Shown here: one piece after another, positions 1-10,680 of the stretch
Numbering within the stretch: the first letter of the stretch is position 1
How the letters are laid out: each line of letters begins with the position of its first letter
DNA from: Sesamum alatum
Taxonomy: Eukaryota > Streptophyta > Magnoliopsida > Lamiales > Pedaliaceae
Length of the DNA: 64,000 bases
Assembly: GCA_034509735.1 (NCBI GenBank)
Contig: JACGWO010000001.1
Coordinates: 10,308,854 to 10,372,853 of the forward strand
Direction: 5' to 3'
Made by a program: the position numbers and the translations under genes
Notes under the pieces: generated by a model
Database searches by the model: none
Seen by the model: only the letters and a program-made list of their open reading frames with translations
Told to the model about the DNA's origin: nothing

Positions 1-28
1 CATCTTCTCTTTCACTTATGATGATTAG

Positions 29-340
29 AAAACGAAGAGGGCCTCCAAAGGTGGAAGTTGGAACTGGGACAACTGGATGCCTCAATGGTATTGAAGGTGG
101 TTGCAGGTTTGTGTGACGGCCTACAGCATTCTTTGAACTTCCGTTTTTTCTTTTTTCCTTTTTGACATCTGTCTTGGTAATTTACCCAGTTGTTGAAAAG
201 TTTTGCTTTCCTTCAAGTAGTCTCTTAGTTTTGTTGTAGATTGAGGTTAGCAGGACGGGAAAATGGCTAATCTTTATCTATTTGTTTCAGGAACTGCATA
301 TGCTCAATCTCAGTCCACCAAATCAAAGAAGAAGAAATAG
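29..340 (+). CDS. 3' end of an unidentified gene (last two coding exons)
   Basis: Two exons can be assembled: 29-106 and 291-340, joined by a GT-AG intron (107-290, ending TTTGTTTCAG). Bases 1-28 look like the end of an upstream intron, with a pyrimidine-rich tract and TTAG, because the frame that stays open has two TGA codons there. The joined frame reads about 42 residues, contains WKLELGQLDASMVLKVVAG, then a Gln/Ser-rich stretch and a run of four lysines before the TAG at 338-340. The basic tail may be a nuclear targeting element, but that is inference. I do not recognise the family. In Arabidopsis the neighbour of the PRP4 gene is, from memory, the nucleoporin NUP188 gene, so a NUP188 C terminus is a synteny-based guess only. 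Other frames across the junction are open but give less protein-like tails. Confidence 0.5.
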
Positions 341-868
341 ATGTGCATGCTCAAACAGTTGACTGTAAGCGGGCATGAAATGGGGCAATGATCAGTGTAT
401 CAAAGCTTAGGGACACAAATATATGAGGGAAGCTCAAAAGGTCAAGTAGTTCTTTAGAAGTTAGCCTGGGAGTACCTACCTCACTGTTGTAGCATGAGGA
501 CGAAACTTTTATGTTTTCTTTTTTAGAGACAATTCTGAAATTTGGGCCAATTTAAATGCCGAACCAGCTGAGAGTTTAACTTTACGAAGCGACAGTTTTG
601 TAAAACATTTGGTTAGATTATGGTCATTTTGTCAATTAAGTTAACATATTTCAGCTTGTTGAATCAATGATTAGTGAATTAACTTTGGTTGTTGTTAGTT
701 TGAGAGCTTTATGCAGGAAAACTTGTTCTAAAGTCAAAGACAACAAAGGCTGTGATCTGATCTGGAGACACAATAAACTATTAAGGGACTAAAACATCCA
801 TGCTACATGTATTGCTTGTTTTAACACTAAATTACTTCTCTGTTTTACTTTTGCAACATCTTTGATCT
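341..868. other. 3' UTR and intergenic DNA, nothing else seen
   Basis: This follows the stop codon of the first gene. It probably holds the 3' untranslated region. No open frame, repeat or regulatory element was recognised. Confidence 0.4.
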
Positions 869-905
<37 letters not shown>

Positions 906-945
906 CAGTTTATTATATCTCTGTTTTACCTTTGCAGCATATTCT
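837..945. repeat. 33-base T tract between short direct repeats
   Basis: A run of 33 T (870-902) is flanked by two near copies of a 20-odd base sequence, CTCTGTTTTACTTTTGCAAC at about 838-857 and CTCTGTTTTACCTTTGCAGC at about 919-938. This looks like a short tandem duplication with an expanded T tract, or a minus-strand poly(A) remnant of a retroposed sequence. Confidence 0.6.
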
Positions 946-1075
946 TGTTTAAAATGTGTGCGCCAAACGAATCAAATATCTGAAGCTCTTTACTTCATTG
1001 AGTCGCTCTAGTCTAGGTTTGAGCTTAAGTTGGCCAATGCTCTTTGAATACATCTCTGATACTCAAATACGTTGA

Positions 1076-1300
1076 GGCTATGTTTGGAAGGAAGGATTTG
1101 GATTTTAGGAATGGATTTGGTGAAAGGTGTATTGGATTGAGGAATGGATTTGGAAAAGGGAGGATTTGAAATCCATCAACCATTTAATAAGATATAGTTT
1201 AAAATGGGAATTCAAAGATCTGAATTGCTTTGCAGCACTGTTAATTTGATGAATTTGAAATATTTAGTTTCAAATTTATCGATCCAAATACAACATAAAA
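1076..1300. mobile_element. MITE-like inverted-repeat fragment
   Basis: The left edge reads CTATGTTTGGAAGGAAGG and the right edge, on the other strand, reads TTATGTTGTATTTGGATCG. This partial terminal symmetry around an AT-rich body with repeated GGATTTG words is common in small plant DNA elements. No target-site duplication was found, so the limits are approximate. Confidence 0.35.
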
Positions 1301-3227
1301 GCAGTCATGGAGGTAGATTGTGAAAAGCACTAAGCTCTTGAAGTTGTAAAGGCCATGGGCGGATTTGGTGTGTTGCTTCTTTTAACTGCAAATCTGATTA
1401 CTTTTTTTTGTGAGAGAATAGGTGGGTACCCCTATCAGTATCAGATTGAGCAGTCATGAAGAGCAATCAATCTAGTAGAGATATTTTTGGGTCACGGAGA
1501 GATGGAGAAATATCATCCATATTTTTTCTTCCGGATGAATGGGGTTAGAATTAGATAGCTCATGATCAATTTTTCTTTTCTTTCGATCGATATGTTGCTT
1601 GATTCAATTCCCACATTTTCATCAGTTTCTTTTTTCTCTCTTTGATTTGAAAAATGGAGATAAGGAATACATATCTCACACTTGGGAAGTTATAACCCAA
1701 ATCAGATTTGGTCATACCTGAATTAATTATATAGTAAGTGCAATAAATTTATTGTACAGTTCACAAAAAAATAACCAATTACATAAATGAAGTGCATTAC
1801 GCTTACTTCTAATTGATTTAATCGATCAAACCTGATTGGAATTAGAATTTTTGTTCGCACTCAGTCACATCAACAAACAGGGAGTTGTTGAGCTATAATT
1901 ACGCATCTTCAATTGAGTTAAATAGGGGGACAATTGCGGGCAGTCGCGAAACCAAGATATTATTATGATTGCTTAGCCATTTGAACGTCTAATAAATTAA
2001 TAATATATTCATCTTATTATAACTAATATATATATATATATATATACATATATGAAATTAGATCATCCTCATTAGTAAAACCCTACAATTATTAAACTCA
2101 AAATTTTCATGGTGGGAATACTCTTTAAAAAAAAAAAAAAGATATGGGCAGGAGAAAGGGTGGCAGTGAGTATTAATAGGGTTGGTTATGCATACGCATC
2201 AATGTAGGTGACGTGTGTTGATATCGGATAATTTGAGTCTGGACTCAGTTTGATCAAATTTGGACCAATCATATAATAAATGTAATATATTTATCTTGTG
2301 ATTTATATGGAAAGTGAACAATCATTATACCAAATGTATCACACTTGCTCTGTGATTGATTTAATTCATTAAACGTTGATCGAAATAAAAAATTTCCATT
2401 AATATTTGAATGACGAGAGAGGAGGTAGGTTTTCTTATTGTGGGCAAATTCATCTTTTATATTGGACGGCATTTGAACGCGCCACATCCCAAAGATACCA
2501 TATAGGGATCTAGTTTATTTTTCAAAGGACTATAGACTATGATGCTTTGGTACAATAACCAACGGAGAATTGGTAGATACGTGTTGCCTTACATTCGTAT
2601 CATTATACGATTCAAAATTTACTCAGAAATGGTCAATAATTAACATGTTTAATGCCTAGCTAAATTGCTGATAAATTGAGACCCCATGATTCTTAAGGTC
2701 GTGGGTTGAATTCCGTCGACATGGTTATTTTCTACTTAATAGTACGTGTACTTCTATTTTATACTAAGTAATAGTATAAATTGTTATATTTGTTGGTAAG
2801 TTATTAAATATAAAATAGATATGAATGATTATATTTATTCAAAATAAAATAATAACTCTGTTTCAAGACCAAAAACTTACTCTTATGTGTAGCCTGCAAG
2901 ATTGATTACTCTAATAGATGATGGATAGGGTATTTATTCCAATACTTATATCATGCTCATTAGTTGTGCAAGATATCTATATATATGTTATTCAGCTCTT
3001 CTCCTCAATATCTCCAGTTTTAGGGGCAGCTGATCACACCTTCTTAATAATTCATATAGTATTCAACCTTAATTAATTAGGATATTTAGTTTGATAATCT
3101 GACATTGTTAATGCTGGCATAAAGAAGTAATGCATGCTTAAATAGAAATACTCATGAAATTTAATAAATAATACCATCAAAATAACACTACTCCACAATC
3201 AAGATCATCATCTGAGGATGGGTTATT
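1301..3227. other. AT-rich intergenic DNA
   Basis: Nothing gene-like was found. It holds a TA microsatellite at about 2028-2046, several A or T runs, and two loosely similar stretches (about 1735-1855 and 2255-2400) sharing the word TTGATTTAAT and flanked by motifs like ATTTGGWCMAATC. These may be remains of one MITE family. A tRNA B-box-like word (GGTTGAATTCC) at about 2703 could be a SINE scrap. Confidence 0.35.
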
Positions 3228-3322
3228 TTAGACGGTTACAAATTTTATGGGGTATTTATAATTTTTCAAACACGAGAGGTATTTATAATTAATGCCAAAT
3301 CTCAGGGGGAGGTAGATGCCAT
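3228..3322 (+). mobile_element. Truncated right end of a GGGTAAATT-family MITE
   Basis: It matches the right terminal repeat of the elements at 19249-19670 and 26510-26932: GACGGTTACAAA, GGGGTATTTATAATTTTTCAA, TAATGCCAAATCTCAGGGGG and GGTAGATG occur in the same order. The left part is missing, so this is a fragment. Confidence 0.6.
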
Positions 3323-3614
3323 AAGAGTATTGTGCAGTGAAGGCCTCATTAATAGTGAGTGAAGAAAAAGAGCTGGCAATGCAACTGAACCGTTTGCTGC
3401 TAAATTTTGTTCTCATTTCTCTTCTTTTTTTAGTCATTATCAATGGCAAACCTAACCTCATGTGATCTCATTTAACAATAATGTCGGCCTCATTGAAAAA
3501 ACCCAGAAAAAACAAAAAAAAAAAAAAAAAAAAAATGGCTAATCAATATTTATATATTTAGTTAATTTGTTTTCTTGGTTGGCATTTTTTTGGTTATTGT
3601 GAATGCAATGAGGG

Positions 3615-5565
3615 ATGATGAGGGTTCATTCCCTTTGTGGAGGTTTCTTCTTCTTTTGTTGCAGTAAATTTGTGTAATGCAGAAGATCATCCATGTTAAG
3701 ACATTGGAGGTTGTTGGCACTGCTCATTGTGCTGATTGCAAGGACTTTAACTTCAAGATTACCCATGCATTTTCAGGTACTCCATTTTCAATCCAATATT
3801 TTGAATTTTCAGACTGAATTTAATTGACATTTCATGAATAAATAAATGATGGGCTAAAATTATAAAACAAATTTATGTAACCCAACCACTTTAGGACATT
3901 AAAGGATTCTTTCTATAATAAATGCATAAAGGTTGCATTTTGAAGGTTGAATTGATTTATTTCAATTGGATTTGAAGTAATGAATTTCATTGTTGAATTT
4001 TTAAAAGCATATTAACAATCAATTTAAAACATTTCCTAACTTCATATTATGTCTCCTCTCTCTAAGAAATCATAGAATTTATGTTGACTTGTTGACCATA
4101 ATCTTATATATTGGTGGATTGTTATGTAGGACTTCATGTGACCATTGACTGCAGCTCAAGAAATTGGAGAAGTGAAAAGAGTGGCAGCTGTGAGGGCTTT
4201 GAATCAACACAGGCAGATTTCAACGTTCCGCTTCCACAGGAGCTTGTGGAAGAGCGGACGGGCACGCTCGAAAGGCAGAATGCTTACGCGCAGCTCCACA
4301 GCGGCGGCTGCCGTTCCTGCCCAGCCCACAATGGGTTGGAAGCCTCCAAGATTGTGTTCAAGTCTCAGGCCAATGGTGTAGCTACTTTTGGCCCCAGTAA
4401 GAAGCTGCAGTTCTCAGCTGCATTATGCACTTCTAAGTTCTTTTGGCCGTATTTCAAGTTTCCTCCTCTTCCCAAGATCAGCCATCCTTGGAAGAAGAAC
4501 TTTGGCCACCCCTGGTTTCTTCCACCATTTCCACCGGTATATGATCCTAATCCACTTCCTCCACCAGCTCCCGTTTATGCAGCCGCCAGTCGTCAAGCCA
4601 CTTCCTCCCACCAGGCACCCACTTATGAGCCGCCAGTAAGTCAAGCCACTTCCTCCACCGGCTCCTGTTTATGAGCCACCAGTAGTCAAACCACTTCTCC
4701 ACCTGCTCCGTTTAAGCCCAACAGTCAGCCACTCCCTCCACCATTCCATTTACAAGCCTAAAGCCACCGGTAGTCAAGCCACTTCCTCCACCTGTTCCAA
4801 TCTATAAGCCAAAGCCACCAGTTGTCGAGCCACTTCCTCCACCTGTTCCAATCTAAAGCCAAAGCACCAGTTCACGATCTCCTAAGAAGCCATGCCACCC
4901 AAGCAAAAGAGCCAGTCTACAAGCCACCAATAGTTAAGCCACTCCCACCACCTGTTCCCGTCTACAAGCCAAAGCCACCTGTGATTAAGCCACTTCCTCC
5001 ACCTGTTCCAATCTATGAGCCAAAGCCACCAGTTTATGTTCCTCCAAAGAAGCCATGCCCACCCATCAAGCCAAATCCACCAGTCTACAAGCCACCAGTA
5101 GCAAAGCCACTTCCTCCACCAGTTCCCATTTACAAGCCACCAGTAGTAAAGCCACTCCCCACCAGTTCCCATTTACAAGCCACCAGTAGTAAAAGCCAAA
5201 TCCCTCCACCAGTTTCCCATTACAAGCCACCAGTAGTAAAGCCACTTCCTCCACCAGTTCCCGTCTATGAGCCACCGGTAGTAAAAAGCCACTCCCTCCA
5301 CCAACCCCCAATCTACAAGCCACAGTAGTAAGCCACTTCCTCACCAGTTCCGTCTATGACCACCGGTAGTAAAGCACTCCCTCCACCAACCCCAATCTAC
5401 AAGCCACCTGTGGGTGAAGCACTTCCACCACCGCTCTATAAGAAGCCTTGTCCTCCTCTCCTCTCCCCTCAAACTTCCTCCTTTCCCAAGATCCCTCCAA
5501 GCTACTTCCACCACCCCAAATCTGGATATCTCCCGCCCCTCCCTCCTGCCATTCCTCATGCATGA
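3615..5565 (+). CDS. Proline-rich cell-wall protein with Ole e 1/extensin-like head (PRP2/PRP4 type), frame broken by indels
   Basis: Exons are about 3615-3776 and 4130-5565, with a phase-1 GT-AG intron. The head has the family signature: VVGTAHCADCKDFNFKITHA in exon 1; then LHVTIDC, FNVPLPQELVE, KIVFKSQANG, FGPSKKLQFS, and LCTSKFFWP followed by KFPPLPK in exon 2. A long tail of roughly 16-residue PPVVKPLPPPVPVYKPP units follows and ends in YFHHPK...LPPLPPAIPHA and TGA at 5563-5565. A hydrophobic signal peptide (Phe/Leu run at 3640-3660) is visible but out of frame with the mature protein, as is the segment after LHVTIDC. The repeat tail changes frame many times, mostly by single missing bases. 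Family members are secreted and structural in the wall. The ATG at 3677 is open but would lack a signal peptide. Identity is firm; whether the breaks are real or sequence errors is open. Confidence 0.8.
4560..5420 (+). repeat. Degenerate tandem repeat coding for PPVVKPLPPPVPVYKP units
   Basis: About 45-51 bp units rich in AAGCCACTTCCTCCACC and CCAGTTCCC..TACAAGCCACC recur through the second exon of the proline-rich gene. Neighbouring units differ by substitutions and frequent 1-base gaps. This low-complexity tract is the place where most frame changes fall. Confidence 0.85.
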
Positions 5566-7689
5566 TCTGTTCAAAAGAAGATGTAATTAACACTGTTTGC
5601 TTTCATGTACTTCCAAGAGTCGAGCAATAATTTGTAAATTTTCACTATCAAAATTAAAGATTCTTCCTAAGGATCAAGAGAGAAAGCATACTGAAGAAGA
5701 AAGAATGTCAGTGATACTTGAACTCAGACTTGTATGGGTTGTATGTTTGATTTAAGTGAATTCAGATGTTGTAACATATCCAGAGTTCATGTCTATCCCA
5801 AGAATAATTTTTTCTAGTACAAACATAAGCAGTAATACCATTTGGTAATTCAGTACAATATATCAAGATCGCAAGTGCTAATATACTGATCAATATCAAT
5901 TGGACATAATAATATTATTTGACATGGGGATTATAGATATCTAGCGAGGATAACTTTACGTTTGCACCAGAAAAGAGATCATTCTCAATTCAAAATACAC
6001 GTATGTAAAAATACGTGGATCTTGAGTGATGATAGTTAATCTCAATTTTAGGCAAATGGTCCTTTGGCTCGACTGGATGGTAGACCCAACGCTATTGTTA
6101 ATGGCACCACATGCAACAACAACTCAACGACATCTCTTGTTGTCGTCTTCTGATGGATAAATGGAACAGCGCAGTTCAATATCTAGCTGTTGGTAATAAT
6201 AAAACAGTTGTCAATTACACTGGACTAGCTAAATTGAAAGAACTGGATCCACTTATGTCTCTGAGTTTGATTGTTGTTATATCGCTTAGGGCCTCCAATT
6301 TTCTGGACATTCAAAGTTACAGAAGCTGAATATACATTTTGTCTTGACCTATGCTGTGCATTGTGAAACAGCCTTTTATTGCAGAAAAAGCTGAAACTTT
6401 TTTAGTCCACTTCATTACTATGAGTTACTGCAGAAAAAAATGGATAACTTGTACCATCCTTCAACATGCATGGAACCATGGAATGTGGATCCTGATCATG
6501 AAATGTTAAAACACAAAACTTGACTAAGATAATGCCAAGGGATTCTCTGGCGCTCATTCTTCTCTAGGATAAAAGGAAATATAGATTTTCTCATTTCTGT
6601 TTCCTCAATCCGAAAGATGTACATTTTCACAGTATGCTGATCTTGAGCATGTAGAGGGTCCATACACTTGATGTAAATTAAAAGTCTTATGAAAAACAAA
6701 TGGTTTCAGTTTCTTTATTCAGGTGAACAAATAAAAGTTTTAACTGTAGTACAACTTAAATCATACGCAAGAAATGATTGTTTTGAGATTATATATGCAT
6801 GTAGTATTTGATAAGATTCAGATTCAGAATCTACAGAGAGATTTACCTGGTATATGCATGGCAGAACTTGACCCTGAACCTGAGTGTAAACTCAAAACTA
6901 ATCACGAAAATCTGCACATACTCCAAAAATATCTCACACTTACGAAACATCATTGACTTGTAGAGATGTTTGGCATGAGTTGTTGGTTAAACGTGAGGTC
7001 TTGAGACATATTTGTCGAGAATCAAGTTTCAGAAAAAAATTCAGTCCGTTTCATGGAAGAGCTCCACAGTATAAGGTCTGACCTCTCAAATCAGTTGTTT
7101 AATATGCTTGATGTGAAACTGTGATATTAATGATATTTTTCTCTAAAGAAAGGTGCTGAGATTATATAAAACTCCAAGGATGAATTCACTGCTTTGAGGT
7201 GCACTTCTTCTGCTGCTTCTTTCAGCTTGAACCAACTAGCTAAGATGTTTTTGCTATTCAGCCTTTAGCTTTAAGTAAAGGCTGTTGTTTTTCTTAGTTA
7301 TTTCAATTTTCTTTTTCACCTAACATAATGAGCAATTTATTTATACTGAAGAGGTAAGCTACATCATAGCAGCAAAGTGGATTGTCCTTGCAGATAAGAA
7401 AGTACAGCAGATGCTCTTCTAGATTTCAATGCTCACTAAAAATGGCTTCTATCAGCAAAGCCGGTGGCAGCTACTTTGCTTTATTCTCCTTTAACAGAAG
7501 TAAATTCAAACTGGACCTTCAAATCGATAAAAAAATAGAAAATGAAAAGAACTAATCATCAAATCATTGTGTTAACATCCTCTATTGCTATATAATTGTC
7601 CACAAGACTCAAACACTCTTTGACACATTGAGTCGAACTCCCTGTGTTTCTTACCCTATGCTCTACACCACAAGGCCAGCAAATTCTTG
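5566..7689. other. Spacer between the two proline-rich protein genes
   Basis: The first few hundred bases are probably the 3' UTR of the upstream gene, and the last few hundred the promoter of the next one. No transposon ends, RNA gene or convincing open frame was recognised. Confidence 0.4.
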
Positions 7690-9524
7690 ATGGGATTTCA
7701 ACTTAAGCTCTTTGGTTTTTGGGTTTTCCTATTGTTAACCTTAAGGTTCTGTAATGGAAAGAACGTGACAGTTAAGGTATTTGGATTCATGCACTGCAGA
7801 GAGTGCATCATTAGCAGCAGCCAAGAATCCATGGTACGGGACTCTTTTCATTTTCCTTTTCATTCCTTTTAGCACCCTCCTTTTATCTATCTGAAGATCG
7901 TAAGTATGCTAAAATAGACTCTCTTGCTACATATCGTATGTACACATTTTCTGTGAGGAAACTATGTCTTAGGATATCTAATCTGTCTTTAGGTGACATT
8001 CAATTTTATGAGTCTATTTAAGCTATAAGTCAGGATAGTCTCAGATATCCTAATTATCGACATAACTTTTTGTCATATTTAAAAAGGTTGTCATGTCCAA
8101 ATTGTTTTTATTACCCTAAATGCATTTAGTAATTATAACTATCATTATTGGTCTCCTGTTTAGCATGCACAACTACACATGAAATTCCATCTGCAGCCAC
8201 CCAGAAGAACTTTTCTAATTGTGATGCATGGACGAAAAGCTCATTCTTTTAGCATCAAATATATAGGACAAGTTATTTCAAGGGCAGTAAAAGCAGAGAA
8301 ACAACATATACCTCACCATAGTACAGTAGTTTAACATTCTTGTACTTCTTTCTTCCCAAAGTGCTTAGAAACTTTATGTTAACTTCTGCATTGTTGACAC
8401 AGGGATCAACGTCTCCATAAGCTGCAAGTCTGGGAACAGCGAGACGAAGCCACAGGGAAATGGTGCTGTTGACAGTGAAGGAAAATTTTATGTAATGCTG
8501 TCTGCTGAGATCTTAACAAAACATGGAAATCCCCTAGACGGGTGTTTTGCGAAGCTTCAAAGTGCATCTGCTGCACCATGTCCCATACAAAGTGCCCAGA
8601 CGGCATCAGTGAAACTCCTTAGCACTGAGGAAAATGCTACACAAGCAGCATACAACAGGCCGACAATAATACAGTTCTCTCCTGTGACATGCCAATCAGC
8701 CATCTTTTGGCCACTACCCAACTTTACATTTTTCCCCATTTTGCCTCCTCCCACAGGGCAGCCAATGGGGTTTGCTTCACCACCATCGGAGGCTCTTCCT
8801 CCATTTGCAACTCCCATCCAACCACCACTTCCGCCGGATGACACTTTTAATCCCACACACCAGCTCCACATCACCACCCTTATATTTGCCGCCTATTCCA
8901 TCCCTTCCACCACCACCTCCAAAATTTGGTAATCCATCTCCACCACCAGATGTCAACTTCGGCAGTCCACCGCCAGCGCCAGCACCATCGTCATTGTCTC
9001 AAAGCCCACAAAACAGACCTAATCCTACATCCAAGAGCACAACTCCTCCACCTATCCCAATATATGAGACACCACTAATTCCTCCACCAGTTCAACCATC
9101 CAATGCACCAACTCCATCCCCAACTCCCAAGTTCCGAAAGCCAATACCTCCACCACTTCCTGCGCACCCATTACCAAAACCACCTCCTCACAGCAACCAA
9201 CTACCTCCTCCTCCCACATCACCATTTTATCAAACACCTTCCGTTCCACCACTACATGGAGAACCCCATCCTAAGACACCAAATGCTCCACCACCATTTG
9301 CCCAAAACCCATATCCTCCACCACCAAATCCCCAACTCGGAAAGCCAATACCAACTTCTCCCACTGGAACACTAAACCCACCAAATCAGGGGAACCCAAA
9401 TCCCATCCCCAGAGCTCCTCCTGTTCCACAGCTTCCTCCAATCCCCACCGTCCCAAGAAAGTACTTCAACGCACCAAAATCAAAATCCCAACCACCACGT
9501 TCTTCTTACTCTTCCCACCCCTGA
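7690..9524 (+). CDS. Second proline-rich Ole e 1/extensin-like cell-wall protein, two frame breaks
   Basis: Exon 1 (7690-7833) starts MGFQLKLFGFWVFLLLTLRF, a clear signal peptide, then VTVKVFGFMHCRECI with the CxxC of the Ole e 1 head. Exon 2 (8403-9524) carries INVSISCKSGN, NGAVDSEGKFYVML, DGCFAKLQSAS, PCPIQ, IIQFSPVTCQSAIFWPLPNF, then a Pro-rich tail to TGA at 9522-9524. The tail is less regular than in the upstream gene (PPPxPxY, PPPLP, NPxPP). The splice junction is one base short: the family intron is phase 1 and exon 2 needs it, but exon 1 ends in phase 0, as if one G were missing before GTACGG. A second shift lies at about 8850-8875. The protein is probably secreted to the wall. It is a same-strand tandem relative of the gene 2 kb upstream, so local duplication followed by divergence is likely. 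Confidence 0.75.
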
Positions 9525-10374
9525 TTTGTGTGTTCTTCTGGAGTAACGGGCACCAAAAAGAGCGATCTTGCGTTATCTCCATATATAAATAATAACCATA
9601 TATTATTATTGAGTTGAATTGTAACAGTACTATGTGGAAATTTTGTGCTCAGATAAATAAATTCATGGTTTTGCATGTAGATTAACAGTGTCTTTCAGCC
9701 TCCGACAATCACTTCAACCAACAAATCCACTCAATTCCTGGAAATGAAGAAGATTACTTAAACGGGACATTTATTCTAGCAATTTTCTGACAATGAAAAA
9801 ACTCAAATTTGCTCTAAACAGATCACCAATCACTTCCTAAACATGTCTAAGTTTCCTCAAGTACGTGCATTCATCAATATATCGAGCTCGTCTCCTTAAG
9901 CTACAGATCATCGATATTATTATTATTATTAGTCATCAAAACAGCAGCAGCAGAAGAAGAAGAAGAAGAAGAAGCCAGCCAAGAAAAAAACAGAAGAAGA
10001 GTTTGGAAGCTAAAGTTGTAAAAGACATTTCATATTTAACCTCATGCTTTACTGAATTTAAAAAATAATCCCATATTTTATTAAAAACTGCAAAAAAAAT
10101 CTAATACTGCAAAAAAGACTCTTCTCGCAACGTGAGGGGGTCCTTTTACAATTTTTTGGACTTTTATTGTAATTTTTAATAAAATAATGGGTTAGTTTTG
10201 AAATTTTATAAAATATGGAATCAAGTATAAAATAACCGTGAATTTATGAGATTAATTTTACAATTTTGCTGACTTTGGTAGATGAGGAGGTGGGTTGGGT
10301 AAATGGATCTATTATAAATCAAGAATTTCAATTTGAGTAAATAACCTTATTTTTGTGCTGATTTAGAAACTATT
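9525..10374. other. Intergenic DNA with a GCA/GAA microsatellite
   Basis: A short (GCA)n(GAA)n tract lies at about 9945-9975. The rest probably holds the 3' UTR of the proline-rich gene and AT-rich spacer. Confidence 0.4.
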
Positions 10375-10500
10375 AGCCCAAATATCAACTTGGGCCCGCA
10401 TCATTAAAGATCCACAACGTAGCCAGAACTGCCCAAAAGCGAAAACAAGCCCAATCTAGGCTCTACCCCAGTTGGATTAGGCCCATTAATGAGGCCCAAT
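10375..10500 (+). promoter_or_regulatory. Cluster of site II (TGGGCY/RGCCCA) motifs upstream of VHA-c
   Basis: AGCCCAA, TTGGGCCC, AGCCCAAT, AGGCCCATTA and AGGCCCAAT occur within 126 bases, about 0.2-0.3 kb before the VHA-c start codon. Such motifs bind TCP factors and are typical of promoters of plant housekeeping genes. The role here is inferred from position and density. Confidence 0.6.
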
Positions 10501-10574
10501 ATTTCAAACCCAAAACTCTGAGAACTGAAGCAGACCATCAACCCCATTCCAATAATTATTAGCGCTCTTTCTCA

Positions 10575-10602
10575 CGCGCACACACACACACACACACACA
10601 CG
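10575..10602. repeat. CA dinucleotide microsatellite in the VHA-c leader region
   Basis: CACGCGCACACAC... contains an uninterrupted CA run of about eleven units, about 80 bases before the VHA-c start codon. Confidence 0.8.
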
Positions 10603-10680
10603 AGAAAGATCTGAATCCAAACCCCATCAGAAATTCTTCCTCTTTGCGACCTTAACACTAAATTTTGATCAAAAACAAAA

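Noticed and set aside
1..28. Reading the first 28 bases as coding
   Set aside because: The frame that continues sensibly downstream has two TGA codons here, and the stretch looks like a pyrimidine-rich intron end with TTAG.
4882..5593. Long minus-strand open frames rich in Trp opposite the proline-rich gene
   Set aside because: They are the complement of the CCA/CCT repeat; Pro codons read backwards give Trp and Gly. No independent gene signal is present.
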